From contig JAYRYZ010000008.1 of assembly GCA_041916775.1 (NCBI GenBank), positions 62,001-126,000 of the forward strand: 64,000 nucleotides of DNA, given 5' to 3'. Shown here piece after piece: positions 45,510 through 54,351 of the stretch; positions within the stretch are counted from its first letter, which is position 1; each line of letters begins with the position of its first letter. This stretch comes from UBA2357 sp041916775. Its GTDB lineage: Bacteria; Pseudomonadota; Gammaproteobacteria; Burkholderiales; Rhodocyclaceae. The notes under the pieces were generated by a model. The model ran no database searches, had not been told where the DNA came from, and was given only the letters and a program-made list of their open reading frames with translations. The position numbers and the translations under genes were made by a program.

Positions 45510-47668
45510 GCGAGGAGATCCAGCGCCTGGAGCGCCGCCTCGCGCGCGAGCGTGCTGCCCGCAAGGAGGCCGAGCGCCTGCTCGAGGAGAAGTCGTTGGC
45601 GCTCTACAACGCGAACCTCGCCTTGCAGGCATCCACCGAGCAGCTCGAGCGGCAGGTTGCGCAGCGCACCGAGGAACTCGCCCGCGCGCTGGCCGAGACC
45701 GAGGCGGCGAACCGCAAGTTGTGCGAAACCCAGCGCATGCTGGAGCAACAGATCTATGCGATCGACCAGCACACGATCGCGACCGTCGCGGATCTCGCCG
45801 GCACCATCATCCATGCCAACGACCGCTTCGTGGAGATCAGCGGCTACAGCCGCGAGGAGCTGATCGGCGCAAATCACCGCATCGTCAACTCCGGCCTGCA
45901 TCCGCACGAAATGTTCGTCGACATGTGGCGGACGATCGCCTCCGGCAAGGTGTGGAAGGGCGAGATTCGCAACCGGCGCAAGAATGGCAGCCATTACTGG
46001 GTGGGGGCGACGATCGTCCCGTTCCTCGACGAGCGCGGCCGGCCTTACCAGTACTTTTCGATCCGTACCGACATCACGCCGCTGAAGGAGGCCGAGGCGG
46101 CGCTGCAGCGCTCGGTGTTCGAGCTGGGCGAGCGGGTCAAGGAATGGAGCTGCCTCAACGCGGTCACGCAGGCGCTGCAGGACGAGTCGCTCGACGACGA
46201 GGCCATCCTGCAGGTGGCCGTCACGCTGATTCCTCCCGGCTGGCTGGACCCGGACATGACCTGCGCGCGCATCCGCTACCGCGGCATCTGCTGCACCACG
46301 CCCGGCTTCCGCGAATCGCCGTGGTGCGTGCGAGCGAACATCCCCAACGGCGGACCGGAGTCGGTGGTGGAGGTCTTCCGGCGCGCGGTGGCGAGCGAGA
46401 GCCGACCCTTCCTGGATGAGGAGCGGGTGTTGCTGAACAGCATCGCCGCGCAGATCGGCCAGGCGATGGAGCGTCGCCACACGCAGCACGACCTGAAGCT
46501 CGCACGCGACGCGGCCGAGGCGGCGAACCGCGCCAAGAGCGATTTCCTCGCCAACATGAGCCACGAGATCCGCACCCCGATCAACGGCATCCTCGGCATG
46601 ACCGGGCTTGCGCTGGATGCGGAAAGCGAGGAAGAGCGGCTGGAGTACATGCTCATCGTGCGCCATTCGGCCGAATCCCTGCTCGAGATCATCAACGACA
46701 TCCTCGACTTCTCGAAGATCGAGGCGGGCAAGCTGTCGCTCGAGGTGGTGGGTTTTGCGCTGCGCGCGACCATCGACGAGGCCCTGCGTCCGCTCTTCAT
46801 GCGCGCACGCGAGAAGCAGTTGGTGGCGCGCTGCGAGGTCGCCGACGACGTTCCGGACGCGATCCGTTGCGACCCGACCCGGCTGCGCCAGATCCTGCTC
46901 AACCTGGTCAGCAACGCAGTGAAGTTCACCGCCTGTGGCGAGGTCGTCGTGTCCGTGACGCGCGGAGCGGCGAGCGACGCAGGGCTCAGCCTGTGCTTCG
47001 CAGTGCGCGACAGCGGCATCGGCATCCCGCCGGAGAAGCTCGGCAGCATCTTCGAGGCCTTCTCGCAGGCCGACACCTCCACCACCCGCAATTACGGCGG
47101 CACCGGCCTCGGCCTCACGATCTGCCAGCAGCTCGTGCGCCTGATGGGTGGGCAGCTGACGCTGGAGAGCCAGGTGGGCCACGGCAGCACCTTCCGCTTC
47201 ACGCTGCCGTGCGAACCGGATCACGCACCCGCGCCGACCGCGGCGCCGCGGCACGGCGCGCCGGATGGTCTCGACACCCTGCCGGCGCTGCGCGTGTTAC
47301 TGGTCGAGGATCACCCGGTGAATCAGATGCTCGCCACCCGCGTGCTGGAGAAGTGGGGGCAGACGGTGATCCCTGCGCTCAATGGCCAGGCTGCGCTGGA
47401 GCTGATCGCGCGCGGCGAGCGCTTCGACCTCGTGCTCATGGACATGCAGATGCCGGTGATGGGCGGCGTGGAGGCCACTCAGCGTATCCGCGAGCTCGAG
47501 ATCGCGCGCGGGCTGCAGCCTCATGTCATCATTGCGATGACCGCCAACGCCATGCAGGGCGACCGAGAGACCTGCCTGGCCGCCGGTATGGACGACTACC
47601 TGACCAAACCGATCCGGCAGGCCGAGCTCGCGGAAAAGCTGCGTGCGCTCGCACCCCCTGCCGGCTGA
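45506..47668 (+). CDS. Hybrid sensor histidine kinase, H-NOX-associated type
   Basis: A 720-residue soluble kinase. A coiled coil (1-85) leads into a PAS/PAC domain (about 90-205), a GAF-like region (about 215-325), HisKA with H353 in NMSHEIRTPINGI, HATPase (NAVKFT; GGTGLGLTICQQ) and one receiver with D646 in LVLMDMQMPVMGG. No transmembrane segment. The start (MSEEIQRLERRLARERAA) matches kinases regulated by H-NOX partners, which sense nitric oxide. Here the sensor gene just upstream is reduced to a remnant, so the kinase may have lost NO control. No Hpt or separate regulator is adjacent. Confidence 0.9.
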   Translation: MSEEIQRLERRLARERAARKEAERLLEEKSLALYNANLALQASTEQLERQVAQRTEELARALAETEAANRKLCETQRMLEQQIYAIDQHTIATVADLAGTIIHANDRFVEISGYSREELIGANHRIVNSGLHPHEMFVDMWRTIASGKVWKGEIRNRRKNGSHYWVGATIVPFLDERGRPYQYFSIRTDITPLKEAEAALQRSVFELGERVKEWSCLNAVTQALQDESLDDEAILQVAVTLIPPGWLDPDMTCARIRYRGICCTTPGFRESPWCVRANIPNGGPESVVEVFRRAVASESRPFLDEERVLLNSIAAQIGQAMERRHTQHDLKLARDAAEAANRAKSDFLANMSHEIRTPINGILGMTGLALDAESEEERLEYMLIVRHSAESLLEIINDILDFSKIEAGKLSLEVVGFALRATIDEALRPLFMRAREKQLVARCEVADDVPDAIRCDPTRLRQILLNLVSNAVKFTACGEVVVSVTRGAASDAGLSLCFAVRDSGIGIPPEKLGSIFEAFSQADTSTTRNYGGTGLGLTICQQLVRLMGGQLTLESQVGHGSTFRFTLPCEPDHAPAPTAAPRHGAPDGLDTLPALRVLLVEDHPVNQMLATRVLEKWGQTVIPALNGQAALELIARGERFDLVLMDMQMPVMGGVEATQRIRELEIARGLQPHVIIAMTANAMQGDRETCLAAGMDDYLTKPIRQAELAEKLRALAPPAG

Positions 47669-47680
47669 ACGAGGAACGAC

Positions 47681-48877
47681 ATGCAACAGGATTCACAGGC
47701 AACGCGCAGCGGACCGCTCGCCGGCGTGAAAGTGGTGGAGTTCGCCGGCATCGGCCCCGGCCCCTTCTGCGGCATGCTGCTCGCCGACATGGGCGCGGAG
47801 GTGACGCTGCTCGAGCGCGCTGGCGGCACCTTCTCGTCACAGCTCTTCGGCGGCGGCAGGAAGACCGTCGCCAACCGCGGCAAGAAGTCCATCTGCATCG
47901 ACCTCAAGCACCCGGAGAGCAAGGCCCTGGTGCTGGCGCTGATCGACAGCGCCGACGTGCTCTTGGAAGGCTTCCGCCCCGGCGTGATGGAGCGGCTCGG
48001 TTTCGGCCCGGAAGTGTGTCTCGCGCGCAACCCCCGCCTGATTTACGGCCGCATGACCGGCTGGGGCCAGACCGGGCCGCTCGCCGAGCGCGCCGGCCAC
48101 GACGCCAACTACGCGGCGATCGCCGGCGTGCTGGACACCGGGCGCCGTCATGGCGGCGCGCCCTGGGCACCGCCCACGCTGGTCGGCGACATGGGCGGCG
48201 GCGGCCTGATGCTCGCCTGGGGCATCGCCTGCGCGCTCTTCGAGGCGCAGCGCAGCGGCCAGGGGCAGGTCATCGACGCGGCGATGTGCGAGGGTGCGGC
48301 GGTGCTGGCCCAGGGCCTCTACAACCTCGACGCGCTGGGCGAGTGGAACGGTCACTGCGCGCTCGATTCCAGCGCGCCGTTCTACGACGTCTATCAATGC
48401 CGGGACGGCGAGTGGCTGACGGTGTGTCCGCTCGAGCCGCAGTTCTACACCGCCTTCGTTGCCCGCCTCGGCCTTGGCGACGACCCCGACTTCTCCGGCA
48501 AGCAATACGACAACAGCCGTTGGCCGCTCATGAAGGAACGCCTCGTCACGCTCTTCCGCTCGCGTGACCGCGCCGAGTGGCTCGCGCTCTTCGACGACAC
48601 TGACGACTGCGTGTGGCCGGTGCTGAGCATGCGCGATGCGCCCGCGCACCCACACAACCGGGCACGCGCGAGCTTCGTCGACATCGGCGGCGTGGTCCAG
48701 CCCGCGCCCGCGCCCAGGCTGTCGCGCACCCCCGGCGCCATCCACGACCAGCCGCCGCTGCTCGGCGAGCACACGCGCGAGCGCTTGCTCGCAGCCGGTC
48801 TGAGCGCCGCCGAGGTCGATCGCCTGGTGGCGATCGGCGCGGTCGCCTGTCGGCAGGGCGGGGACCAGGCGGGCTGA
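47681..48877 (+). CDS. CaiB/BaiF CoA-transferase family, alpha-methylacyl-CoA racemase
   Basis: A 398-residue class III CoA-transferase-fold enzyme. The racemase catalytic pair is present at the right spacing: H140 in AGHDANYAA and D170 in LVGDMGGGG. This points to alpha-methylacyl-CoA racemase rather than a formyl- or succinyl-CoA transferase. It interconverts (R)- and (S)-2-methylacyl-CoAs, needed for beta-oxidation of branched compounds. It begins 12 bases after the kinase gene and is likely cotranscribed, though no functional link is obvious. Confidence 0.9.
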   Translation: MQQDSQATRSGPLAGVKVVEFAGIGPGPFCGMLLADMGAEVTLLERAGGTFSSQLFGGGRKTVANRGKKSICIDLKHPESKALVLALIDSADVLLEGFRPGVMERLGFGPEVCLARNPRLIYGRMTGWGQTGPLAERAGHDANYAAIAGVLDTGRRHGGAPWAPPTLVGDMGGGGLMLAWGIACALFEAQRSGQGQVIDAAMCEGAAVLAQGLYNLDALGEWNGHCALDSSAPFYDVYQCRDGEWLTVCPLEPQFYTAFVARLGLGDDPDFSGKQYDNSRWPLMKERLVTLFRSRDRAEWLALFDDTDDCVWPVLSMRDAPAHPHNRARASFVDIGGVVQPAPAPRLSRTPGAIHDQPPLLGEHTRERLLAAGLSAAEVDRLVAIGAVACRQGGDQAG

Positions 48878-48885
48878 CTGCGCCT

Positions 48886-50262
48886 TCAGCCGCGCGCGGC
48901 GCGATCGCGGATGTCGTCGAAGCGCCAGTCCACCAGCAACTCGCCATTGCGGAACACCGGGATCAACGCGTTGTGCTGGGTGCCCAGCGCATCGCGCGCG
49001 ATGGTGCGGTAGCCGTCGGCGTCATGCACCAGCGCGAGGCGGCCGGCCTTCGAGCGCTTGCCCGGGTCGGTGCGCGGATCCTTGCGGATGTCGCGCCAGT
49101 GGCCGGCCACGCGGATCGCCGACGCCTTCATCGCGAACTGTTGGGTATCGCGATTCACATGCTGAAGGAGGCCGCCACCCATGCCGAAGGCGAGGTTATC
49201 GGCGGACAGGCCGCGCTGCTTCAGCGCTTCGAGGATCTCGCCGATGCTGTCCACCGTGATGCCGTCGCCCTGGATGAGCCGCACGCAGTCGGGCAGCACG
49301 CGGTAGCCGCGGGTGTTGGTGCGGCTGCCGAAGCGGGCCATCAGCCGCTCCAGCGCTTCCGGCACGATCTCGACCGGGTTGCCGGAGTCGGGGCGGATCA
49401 CCAGCGTGCCGCCCATCTGCTGCACCCAGTCGCGCAGGGTCTCGCCCCACAGGTGGTCGATCGCGTTGAAGAGGTCGTACGAGTCGCTCACCACCGCCAG
49501 CACCTTGCCCTTGCCGCCGAACTGCTTGAGCATGTTCGCATAGGCCGAACCTTCCCCGTCGCGGCCCCAGGCGGTGATGGTGCTGTGCTCCGCAGCGGGG
49601 ATCGAGAAGCCCGCCATCTCGGCAGCGTAGAAGCGTCGTGCCGCAAGCACCGCCGAGACCGTATCGGTGCCGAGGAAGTTCACCAGATGCGCGGCTCCGC
49701 CGAGCGCGGCGGTCTCTGCGGAGCTGGCACCGCGTGCGCCGAAGTCGTGCAGCTTGAACGCCAGGCCGGAGAGGTCGTCCGCCGTCTCGCGCAGGTAGGC
49801 GGCGATCACCTGGCGACAGGCGTGGGAGAGCGTTGCCACCGTGCTCGGATACCAGATCGCGCGCAGTAGCGCGGTCTCGATGTAGGTGGTGAGCCAGAAG
49901 AACTGCGGGTCGGTGTTCACCACCTGCAGCAGCACGTTGCCGTTGGGTACCAGGCTGCCTTCGGGCACCGCCTCGATCTCCAGCGGCAGGCGGCCGCCGT
50001 GGCGGCGCACCAGCGCGTTCCAGCCCTCGCGGTTGAAGGGCACGCCATGCAGCGCGCACACCGCCTCGGCCTCCTCGACCTCCTCGTGGCTCACCGGCTG
50101 CAGCAGCGTCTCCTTGATGAACATCTGCAGGCCGAAGAACAGCGTGCGCGCGAAGCGCCCGCCGCGGGATTCGATGTAGCTCGAAACGTACTCCGTCCCC
50201 TCGGGGTACTGGAGGTAGTGCGAGGTCTTGTAGGAATCGGTGTTCAGGATCAGGTTGCGCAT
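48886..50262 (-). CDS. nadV: Nicotinamide phosphoribosyltransferase
   Basis: A 458-residue enzyme making NMN from nicotinamide and PRPP. The catalytic histidine is H226 in IPAAEHSTITAWGRDGE, and the PRPP/nicotinamide-binding VIRPDSGNP and FGMGGGLLQHVNRD are intact. Length fits the NadV/NAMPT family. It converges on the racemase gene with an 8-base gap. About 106 bases upstream lies an NrtR-type operator overlapping its promoter spacer. It works with NadM, encoded next, to rebuild NAD+ without deamidation. Confidence 0.93.
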   Translation of the reverse strand: MRNLILNTDSYKTSHYLQYPEGTEYVSSYIESRGGRFARTLFFGLQMFIKETLLQPVSHEEVEEAEAVCALHGVPFNREGWNALVRRHGGRLPLEIEAVPEGSLVPNGNVLLQVVNTDPQFFWLTTYIETALLRAIWYPSTVATLSHACRQVIAAYLRETADDLSGLAFKLHDFGARGASSAETAALGGAAHLVNFLGTDTVSAVLAARRFYAAEMAGFSIPAAEHSTITAWGRDGEGSAYANMLKQFGGKGKVLAVVSDSYDLFNAIDHLWGETLRDWVQQMGGTLVIRPDSGNPVEIVPEALERLMARFGSRTNTRGYRVLPDCVRLIQGDGITVDSIGEILEALKQRGLSADNLAFGMGGGLLQHVNRDTQQFAMKASAIRVAGHWRDIRKDPRTDPGKRSKAGRLALVHDADGYRTIARDALGTQHNALIPVFRNGELLVDWRFDDIRDRAARG

Positions 50263-50367
50263 GACGGAACTCCTCCGGTCACGAATGTCGGGCGCCGGTC
50301 TGTCCGGCGCGGCCCGCGGCGAATCTGCCGCACCGCGGGCAGGCGCCCTGCCGTCGCGGTGATTGAA

Positions 50368-50386
50368 TAGTGGCTATAGGCCACTA
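50368..50386 (-). promoter_or_regulatory. NrtR operator at the nadV promoter
   Basis: TAGTGGC-TATAG-GCCACTA: a perfect inverted repeat with 7-base arms and a 5-base spacer. On the coding strand of nadV a -35-like TTGACT (50395-50390) lies directly before it, so the operator falls in the -35/-10 spacer where a bound repressor would block polymerase. The same arms recur in front of nadM and nrtR. Confidence 0.75.
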
Positions 50387-50422
50387 ATAAGTCAAGTCCT
50401 GTTTTCACGCACGCCTTCGCGG

Positions 50423-51502
50423 TCAGGGGTTGCCGACCAGGTCTTGCAGGATGAAGTAGTGATCCTCGAACATGCGCACCGGGTCCAGCTCGCCCAGTGG
50501 CACCCAGGACGCGCGCGCGGCATCGTCGCCCCCCTTCACGCGCGGCAGCTCGGGCTGACGGGCGAGCTCGAAGTGGAAGGCATGGGTGATGGTGCGGCCA
50601 CGCGCCGAGCGGTGCGGGTCGTCATACACCCGGCTCGCGCGCAGCGAGCCGCGCAGCACCGGCGCGGGCACCTTCAGCCGGGTCTCCTCGCGCAACTCGC
50701 GCAGCACCGCGTCCAGCAGCCGCTCGGCGGGGTCGACGAAGCCGCCCGGCAGCGCCCACAGACCCTTGCCCGGGCGCGCCCGGCGCTCCACCAGCAGCAC
50801 GTGGCCCGACTGCACCACCACCGCATCGACGGTGACGAAGGTGGGCGGGTAGGGCGCGTTCGCCCAGCTCGCGCGGTAGGTGCGGACGAAGGCGATCTCG
50901 TCGCGGAGCTCAGCGTAATCGGCCGCGCCGGCGATCCAGCCGGCAAGCTCGGCACCCACCCCGGGGGCGAGCAGGCCCTCGTCGACGAGCCGGCGGGGCG
51001 CATCCGGGTCGGAGAAAAGACGCTCGCGCAGCGGCGTGGCGCTGATCTGGCGGTGGTTGGGCACGGCGATGGCCTGCCACTGCGGAAACAGGCCGAGGTA
51101 GAAGCCGGTGTGGTCCTTCGCGTGGCCGATCAGTGCGATGCGCGCCTTGCGGTGCGGGCTGCGGTGGTGGGCAGTGACGAGGCCGGCCACCGTGGCCTGC
51201 ACGTTGCGCACCCAGGCGTCGTCGTTGTACGGCACGTCCATCAGCGGCGATACCAGCAGCCGCGCCTGGTCCTCGGCGGGCAAGGCGGCGCGGATCATGC
51301 GTTCGCGCTCCGCGTGCGTCCACGGGTTGCGCGGACTGCGCGCCTGCCAGGCCGAGCCGAGCAGCACGATCAGACGCCCGGCACGCCGCAGGCCCTCCTG
51401 CACTACCTGCAGATGCCCGACATGAAAGGGCTGGAAGCGGCCGATGAAGACCGCGAAGTCGAACTCCGGCGCAGCGCCGGAAAGGGGGGATGCATCAGAC
51501 AT
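50423..51502 (-). CDS. nadM: Bifunctional NMN adenylyltransferase/Nudix hydrolase
   Basis: A 359-residue fusion. The N-terminal half is a NadM-type nucleotidyltransferase with GRFQPFHVGH (21-30), which joins NMN and ATP into NAD+. The C-terminal half is a Nudix hydrolase with an intact Nudix box (GGFVDPAERLLDAVL then RELREET), able to hydrolyse ADP-ribose-type compounds. AAGGAG precedes the ATG by about ten bases. It lies 161 bases upstream of nadV on the same strand, each with its own operator-like site. Confidence 0.93.
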   Translation of the reverse strand: MSDASPLSGAAPEFDFAVFIGRFQPFHVGHLQVVQEGLRRAGRLIVLLGSAWQARSPRNPWTHAERERMIRAALPAEDQARLLVSPLMDVPYNDDAWVRNVQATVAGLVTAHHRSPHRKARIALIGHAKDHTGFYLGLFPQWQAIAVPNHRQISATPLRERLFSDPDAPRRLVDEGLLAPGVGAELAGWIAGAADYAELRDEIAFVRTYRASWANAPYPPTFVTVDAVVVQSGHVLLVERRARPGKGLWALPGGFVDPAERLLDAVLRELREETRLKVPAPVLRGSLRASRVYDDPHRSARGRTITHAFHFELARQPELPRVKGGDDAARASWVPLGELDPVRMFEDHYFILQDLVGNP

Positions 51503-51598
51503 GGCCGCAAGCTCCTTGCTGGCGATTGCAGCGCGCCGGTCTGCCCGGCACGCCGACCGGGATGACGGTCGCCCCGGGTGCGGACATGGTAAGGGTTT

Positions 51599-51617
51599 TA
51601 TTGTCTATGAGCCACTA
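51599..51617 (-). promoter_or_regulatory. Probable NrtR operator upstream of nadM
   Basis: TATTGTC-TATGA-GCCACTA: one arm is identical to the nadV operator arm and the other matches 5 of 7, with the same 5-base spacer. It lies about 100 bases upstream of nadM and overlaps the last codons of the PIN-toxin gene, so the nadM promoter runs through the end of that gene. Confidence 0.6.
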
Positions 51618-52045
51618 TGTTCCACTTTCAGCCGCGCGAAGTAGCTCTTGTAGGGGCGAGGGTCGCGGGTCAGGACGCTCAGGTTGGATACGGCTGCATG
51701 TGCGCCGATGAAGAAGTCCGGCAGCGGCCTCTGCCGCGAACCACCCTTGCGCCTGTACTGGCTGTATGCCGCGGCTGTGAGTGCGGCGGCCGCCCAGGGA
51801 ATCGGGGATCGCAAGGTATCGTAAACGTCGAGCATCGCATCCAGCGCCCCGACATCCGGCGCCGGAATCAGCAACTCCGAGTAAATGACGATGTTGACAT
51901 GCAGCGGCGCCCGTTCGCTACACGCCTGGAGCGTATCGATCGCCCAGCCGTGCCAAGGACTGGCCTCGTCCATGCAGTCAATCCAGATATTGGTGTCGAC
52001 AAGCACGCCTGCAGAGCCATCGTAGCGCGCAAGGCTAGCGGGCAC
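51605..52045 (-). CDS. PIN-domain ribonuclease toxin (VapC-like)
   Basis: A 146-residue PIN protein. Acidic active-site residues are in VLVDTNIWID, in the IYSELL helix and in LPDFFIGAHAA. VapC-type toxins cut tRNA or rRNA and are held by a partner with a DNA-binding fold. The likely start is GTG at 52045, eleven bases inside the upstream antitoxin-like gene, so the two are coupled. Its 3' end carries the nadM operator. Confidence 0.85.
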   Translation of the reverse strand: MPASLARYDGSAGVLVDTNIWIDCMDEASPWHGWAIDTLQACSERAPLHVNIVIYSELLIPAPDVGALDAMLDVYDTLRSPIPWAAAALTAAAYSQYRRKGGSRQRPLPDFFIGAHAAVSNLSVLTRDPRPYKSYFARLKVEHSGS

Positions 52046-52319
52046 CGGGCGTATCGTCCTTGCTGGCTTCGTCGCCTCGGATGAAGCTCATGATCTCGTC
52101 TGCGCCGAGTTGCTGGAAGTCGGCGCCCAGGCTGCTGCGAACCCGGGCCGCAGCCGCCCTGAGCGCAGCCCGACGGTCCTCCCTGACGTTGGTGCCGACC
52201 GGAGTGATGACGATCTTGCTGCCCTCCAGGCTGAACGTGACCTCGCTGCCTGGTGCAACACCTGCGGCCACCCTGATGTGCTTGGGGATCGTGACCTGCC
52301 CCTTGTCCGTTACGAGCAT
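52035..52319 (-). CDS. AbrB/MazE-type antitoxin
   Basis: A 94-residue protein whose N-terminus (MLVTDKGQVTIPKHIRVAAG) is a SpoVT/AbrB swapped-hairpin DNA-binding domain; the C-terminal tail is acidic and helical, suited to wrapping a toxin. The start at 52319 has GAGG upstream. It precedes and overlaps the PIN toxin gene, the classic antitoxin-first order. It probably represses its own promoter. Confidence 0.85.
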   Translation of the reverse strand: MLVTDKGQVTIPKHIRVAAGVAPGSEVTFSLEGSKIVITPVGTNVREDRRAALRAAAARVRSSLGADFQQLGADEIMSFIRGDEASKDDTPGAR

Positions 52320-52463
52320 TGCGACCTCACTGATAAGCGAACGAACTGGTAAGAATTCCAAGTTGGAATCCTAGCGCCGAGGACGCAGCGGTACAACCCG
52401 CATCGGACCGGTCGCCCTCCGGCGCATGTTCCAGGGTGACACCCACCCCGGTTAAAGCTATCG

Positions 52464-52492
52464 TAGTGGCGATTATTGGCCAATCGCCACTA
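52464..52492 (+). promoter_or_regulatory. NrtR operator at its own gene
   Basis: An inverted repeat with 11-base arms (TAGTGGCGATT / AATCGCCACTA) and a 7-base centre. Within it the pattern TATTGGC-CAATC-GCCACTA (52474-52492) also fits the 7-5-7 operator of nadV with one mismatch. It ends at a possible ATG (52492), so the more likely translation start is 52510. Confidence 0.72.
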
Positions 52493-52509
52493 TGCGGTAT
52501 CGACACGCC

Positions 52510-53256
52510 ATGTCCCACTCCAACGATTCCGAAGCCGCCTTCCTCGCCCGCTACGACAGCCGCGCCCATGCCGCGCCGCTCGCCACCGTGGATCTCGCGA
52601 TCTTCACGCTGGCGGAAGGCGGCTTGCAGATCCTGCTGGTGCGGCGCGGCGAGCATCCGTGCCGCGGCCGCTGGGCGCTGCCGGGCGGCTTCGTCGATCT
52701 CGCGCAGGATGTCTCGCTGGAGGCCACCGCGCACCGCAAGCTCCTGGCCAAGACCGGCGTCGCCACCCCATGGCTGGAGCAGGTGTGCAGCGTCGGCGGG
52801 CCGGAGCGGGATCCGCGCGGCTGGTCGATCACGGTGCTCTACATGGCGCTGATCGCGCACGCCCCGACACCCACGCAGGTCGCCGCCGATGGCGAGGCGC
52901 GCTGGTGGCGATGGGACGACGCGCTCGCGCTCGACCTCGCCTTCGACCACAAGGCGCTTGCGATGCAGGCTCGCGCGCGGCTGCGCAACAAGACCGCCTA
53001 CACCGCCCTGCCGGTGTTCGTGCTGCCCCAGCCCTTCACGCTCGGCGCACTGCAGCGTGCCTTCGAGACCCTGCTGGAGGCGCCTTTGGAGAAGAAATCC
53101 TTCCGCCGCCGCATGGACGAATCCGGCTTGCTCGAGGTGGTCGGCGAGGGGCCGCCCGAAGGCGGCCGCGGCCGGCCGGCAGTCCTGTGCCGGCCGCGAC
53201 CCGGCGCGCGGGACCATGTGTTCGCGCGGGTGCTGGGGTTGGGGGGCGGGGAATAG
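52510..53256 (+). CDS. nrtR: NrtR, Nudix-related transcriptional repressor of NAD metabolism
   Basis: A 248-residue regulator: a Nudix-fold sensor domain (about 20-145) joined to a C-terminal winged helix (about 155-240). The Nudix box is degenerate (GGFVDLAQDVSLEATAHRKL instead of an REXXEE core), as expected for a protein that binds ADP-ribose-like ligands without cutting them. Start 52510 (MSHSNDSE) is preferred because the in-frame ATG at 52492 lies in the operator. Matching inverted repeats at nadV, nadM and its own gene make those its likely regulon. Confidence 0.9.
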   Translation: MSHSNDSEAAFLARYDSRAHAAPLATVDLAIFTLAEGGLQILLVRRGEHPCRGRWALPGGFVDLAQDVSLEATAHRKLLAKTGVATPWLEQVCSVGGPERDPRGWSITVLYMALIAHAPTPTQVAADGEARWWRWDDALALDLAFDHKALAMQARARLRNKTAYTALPVFVLPQPFTLGALQRAFETLLEAPLEKKSFRRRMDESGLLEVVGEGPPEGGRGRPAVLCRPRPGARDHVFARVLGLGGGE

Positions 53257-53328
53257 CTCAGCTGGTCGTGAAGATCCACGCGCGGTTACGCTAGCAGTAT
53301 TCCAGATCGGACATCAGGACGCCCCACC

Positions 53329-54282
53329 ATGGAAAAGATCGTCTTTCTCGACCGCGACACCATCGCCCCGCAGATCCGGCTGCGCAGCCCGGCTTTCGCA
53401 CACACGCTCGAAACCCATGCGCGCACCACGCCCGAGGAGGTGGTCGCGCGGCTTGCCGGCGCCAGCATCGCGATCACCAACAAGGTACCGCTGCGCGCCG
53501 AGGCGCTGGCGCAGCTGCCCGGCCTCAAGCTCATCGCCGTCGCCGCGACCGGCACCGACTGTGTGGACAAGGCCTGGTGTGCCGCGCACGGCGTTGCGGT
53601 GACGAACATCCGCGATTACGCGCGCAACACCGTGCCGGAACACACCTTCGCGCTCATCCTCGCGCTGCGCCGCAACCTCGTCGCCTACCGTCAGGACGTC
53701 ATCGACGGTGAATGGCAGCGCGCCGCGCAGTTCTGCTTCTTCAACCACGCCATCAACGACCTTGCCGGCACACGCCTCGGCATCATCGGCGAAGGCGGGC
53801 TGGGCCAGCGCGTCGCCGAGATCGGCCGCGCCTTCGGCATGCAGCCGCTCTTCGCCGCGCGCAAGGGCAAGCCCAGCCCGGGGCGGCTCTACACCCCGTG
53901 GGACGAGGTGCTCGCCACCAGCGACGTCATCACCATCCACAGCCCGCTCACCCCCGCCACGCGCGGCATGATCGGCATCGACGAGTTCCGCGCGATGGCG
54001 CGCCGCCCGCTGCTCATCAACACCGCCCGCGGCGGCCAGGTGGACGAGGCCGCGCTGGTCCGGGCTCTCGACGAAGGCCTCATCAGCGGCGCCGGCTTCG
54101 ACGTCACCGACGGCGAACCGCCCGCCGCCGACAGCCCGATGATGCGCATCGCCGCCCGCCCCAACGTCATCCTCACCCCGCACGTCGCCTGGGCGTCGGA
54201 CGAGGCCCAGCAGGCGCTCGCCGATCAGCTCATCGACAACATCGAGCGCTTCGTTGCCGGGGATCCGCGGAATCTGGTGTAG
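53329..54282 (+). CDS. D-2-hydroxyacid dehydrogenase (glycerate/hydroxypyruvate type)
   Basis: A 317-residue NAD(P)-dependent enzyme. The nucleotide-binding motif is GEGGLGQ (154-160) and the catalytic triad R234 (NTARGG), E263 (DGEPP) and H285 (TPHVAWAS) is complete. The N-terminal domain is short, as in glycerate dehydrogenase. It reduces a 2-keto acid such as hydroxypyruvate or glyoxylate, or works in reverse. It begins 72 bases after nrtR in the same direction. Confidence 0.88.
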   Translation: MEKIVFLDRDTIAPQIRLRSPAFAHTLETHARTTPEEVVARLAGASIAITNKVPLRAEALAQLPGLKLIAVAATGTDCVDKAWCAAHGVAVTNIRDYARNTVPEHTFALILALRRNLVAYRQDVIDGEWQRAAQFCFFNHAINDLAGTRLGIIGEGGLGQRVAEIGRAFGMQPLFAARKGKPSPGRLYTPWDEVLATSDVITIHSPLTPATRGMIGIDEFRAMARRPLLINTARGGQVDEAALVRALDEGLISGAGFDVTDGEPPAADSPMMRIAARPNVILTPHVAWASDEAQQALADQLIDNIERFVAGDPRNLV

Positions 54283-54351
54283 GGGGGGCGACGGCAACCC
54301 GAGCGGCCATCGGCTGACGATGCCGCCCCGGGTAAGCCGCTTGCATCTTCC

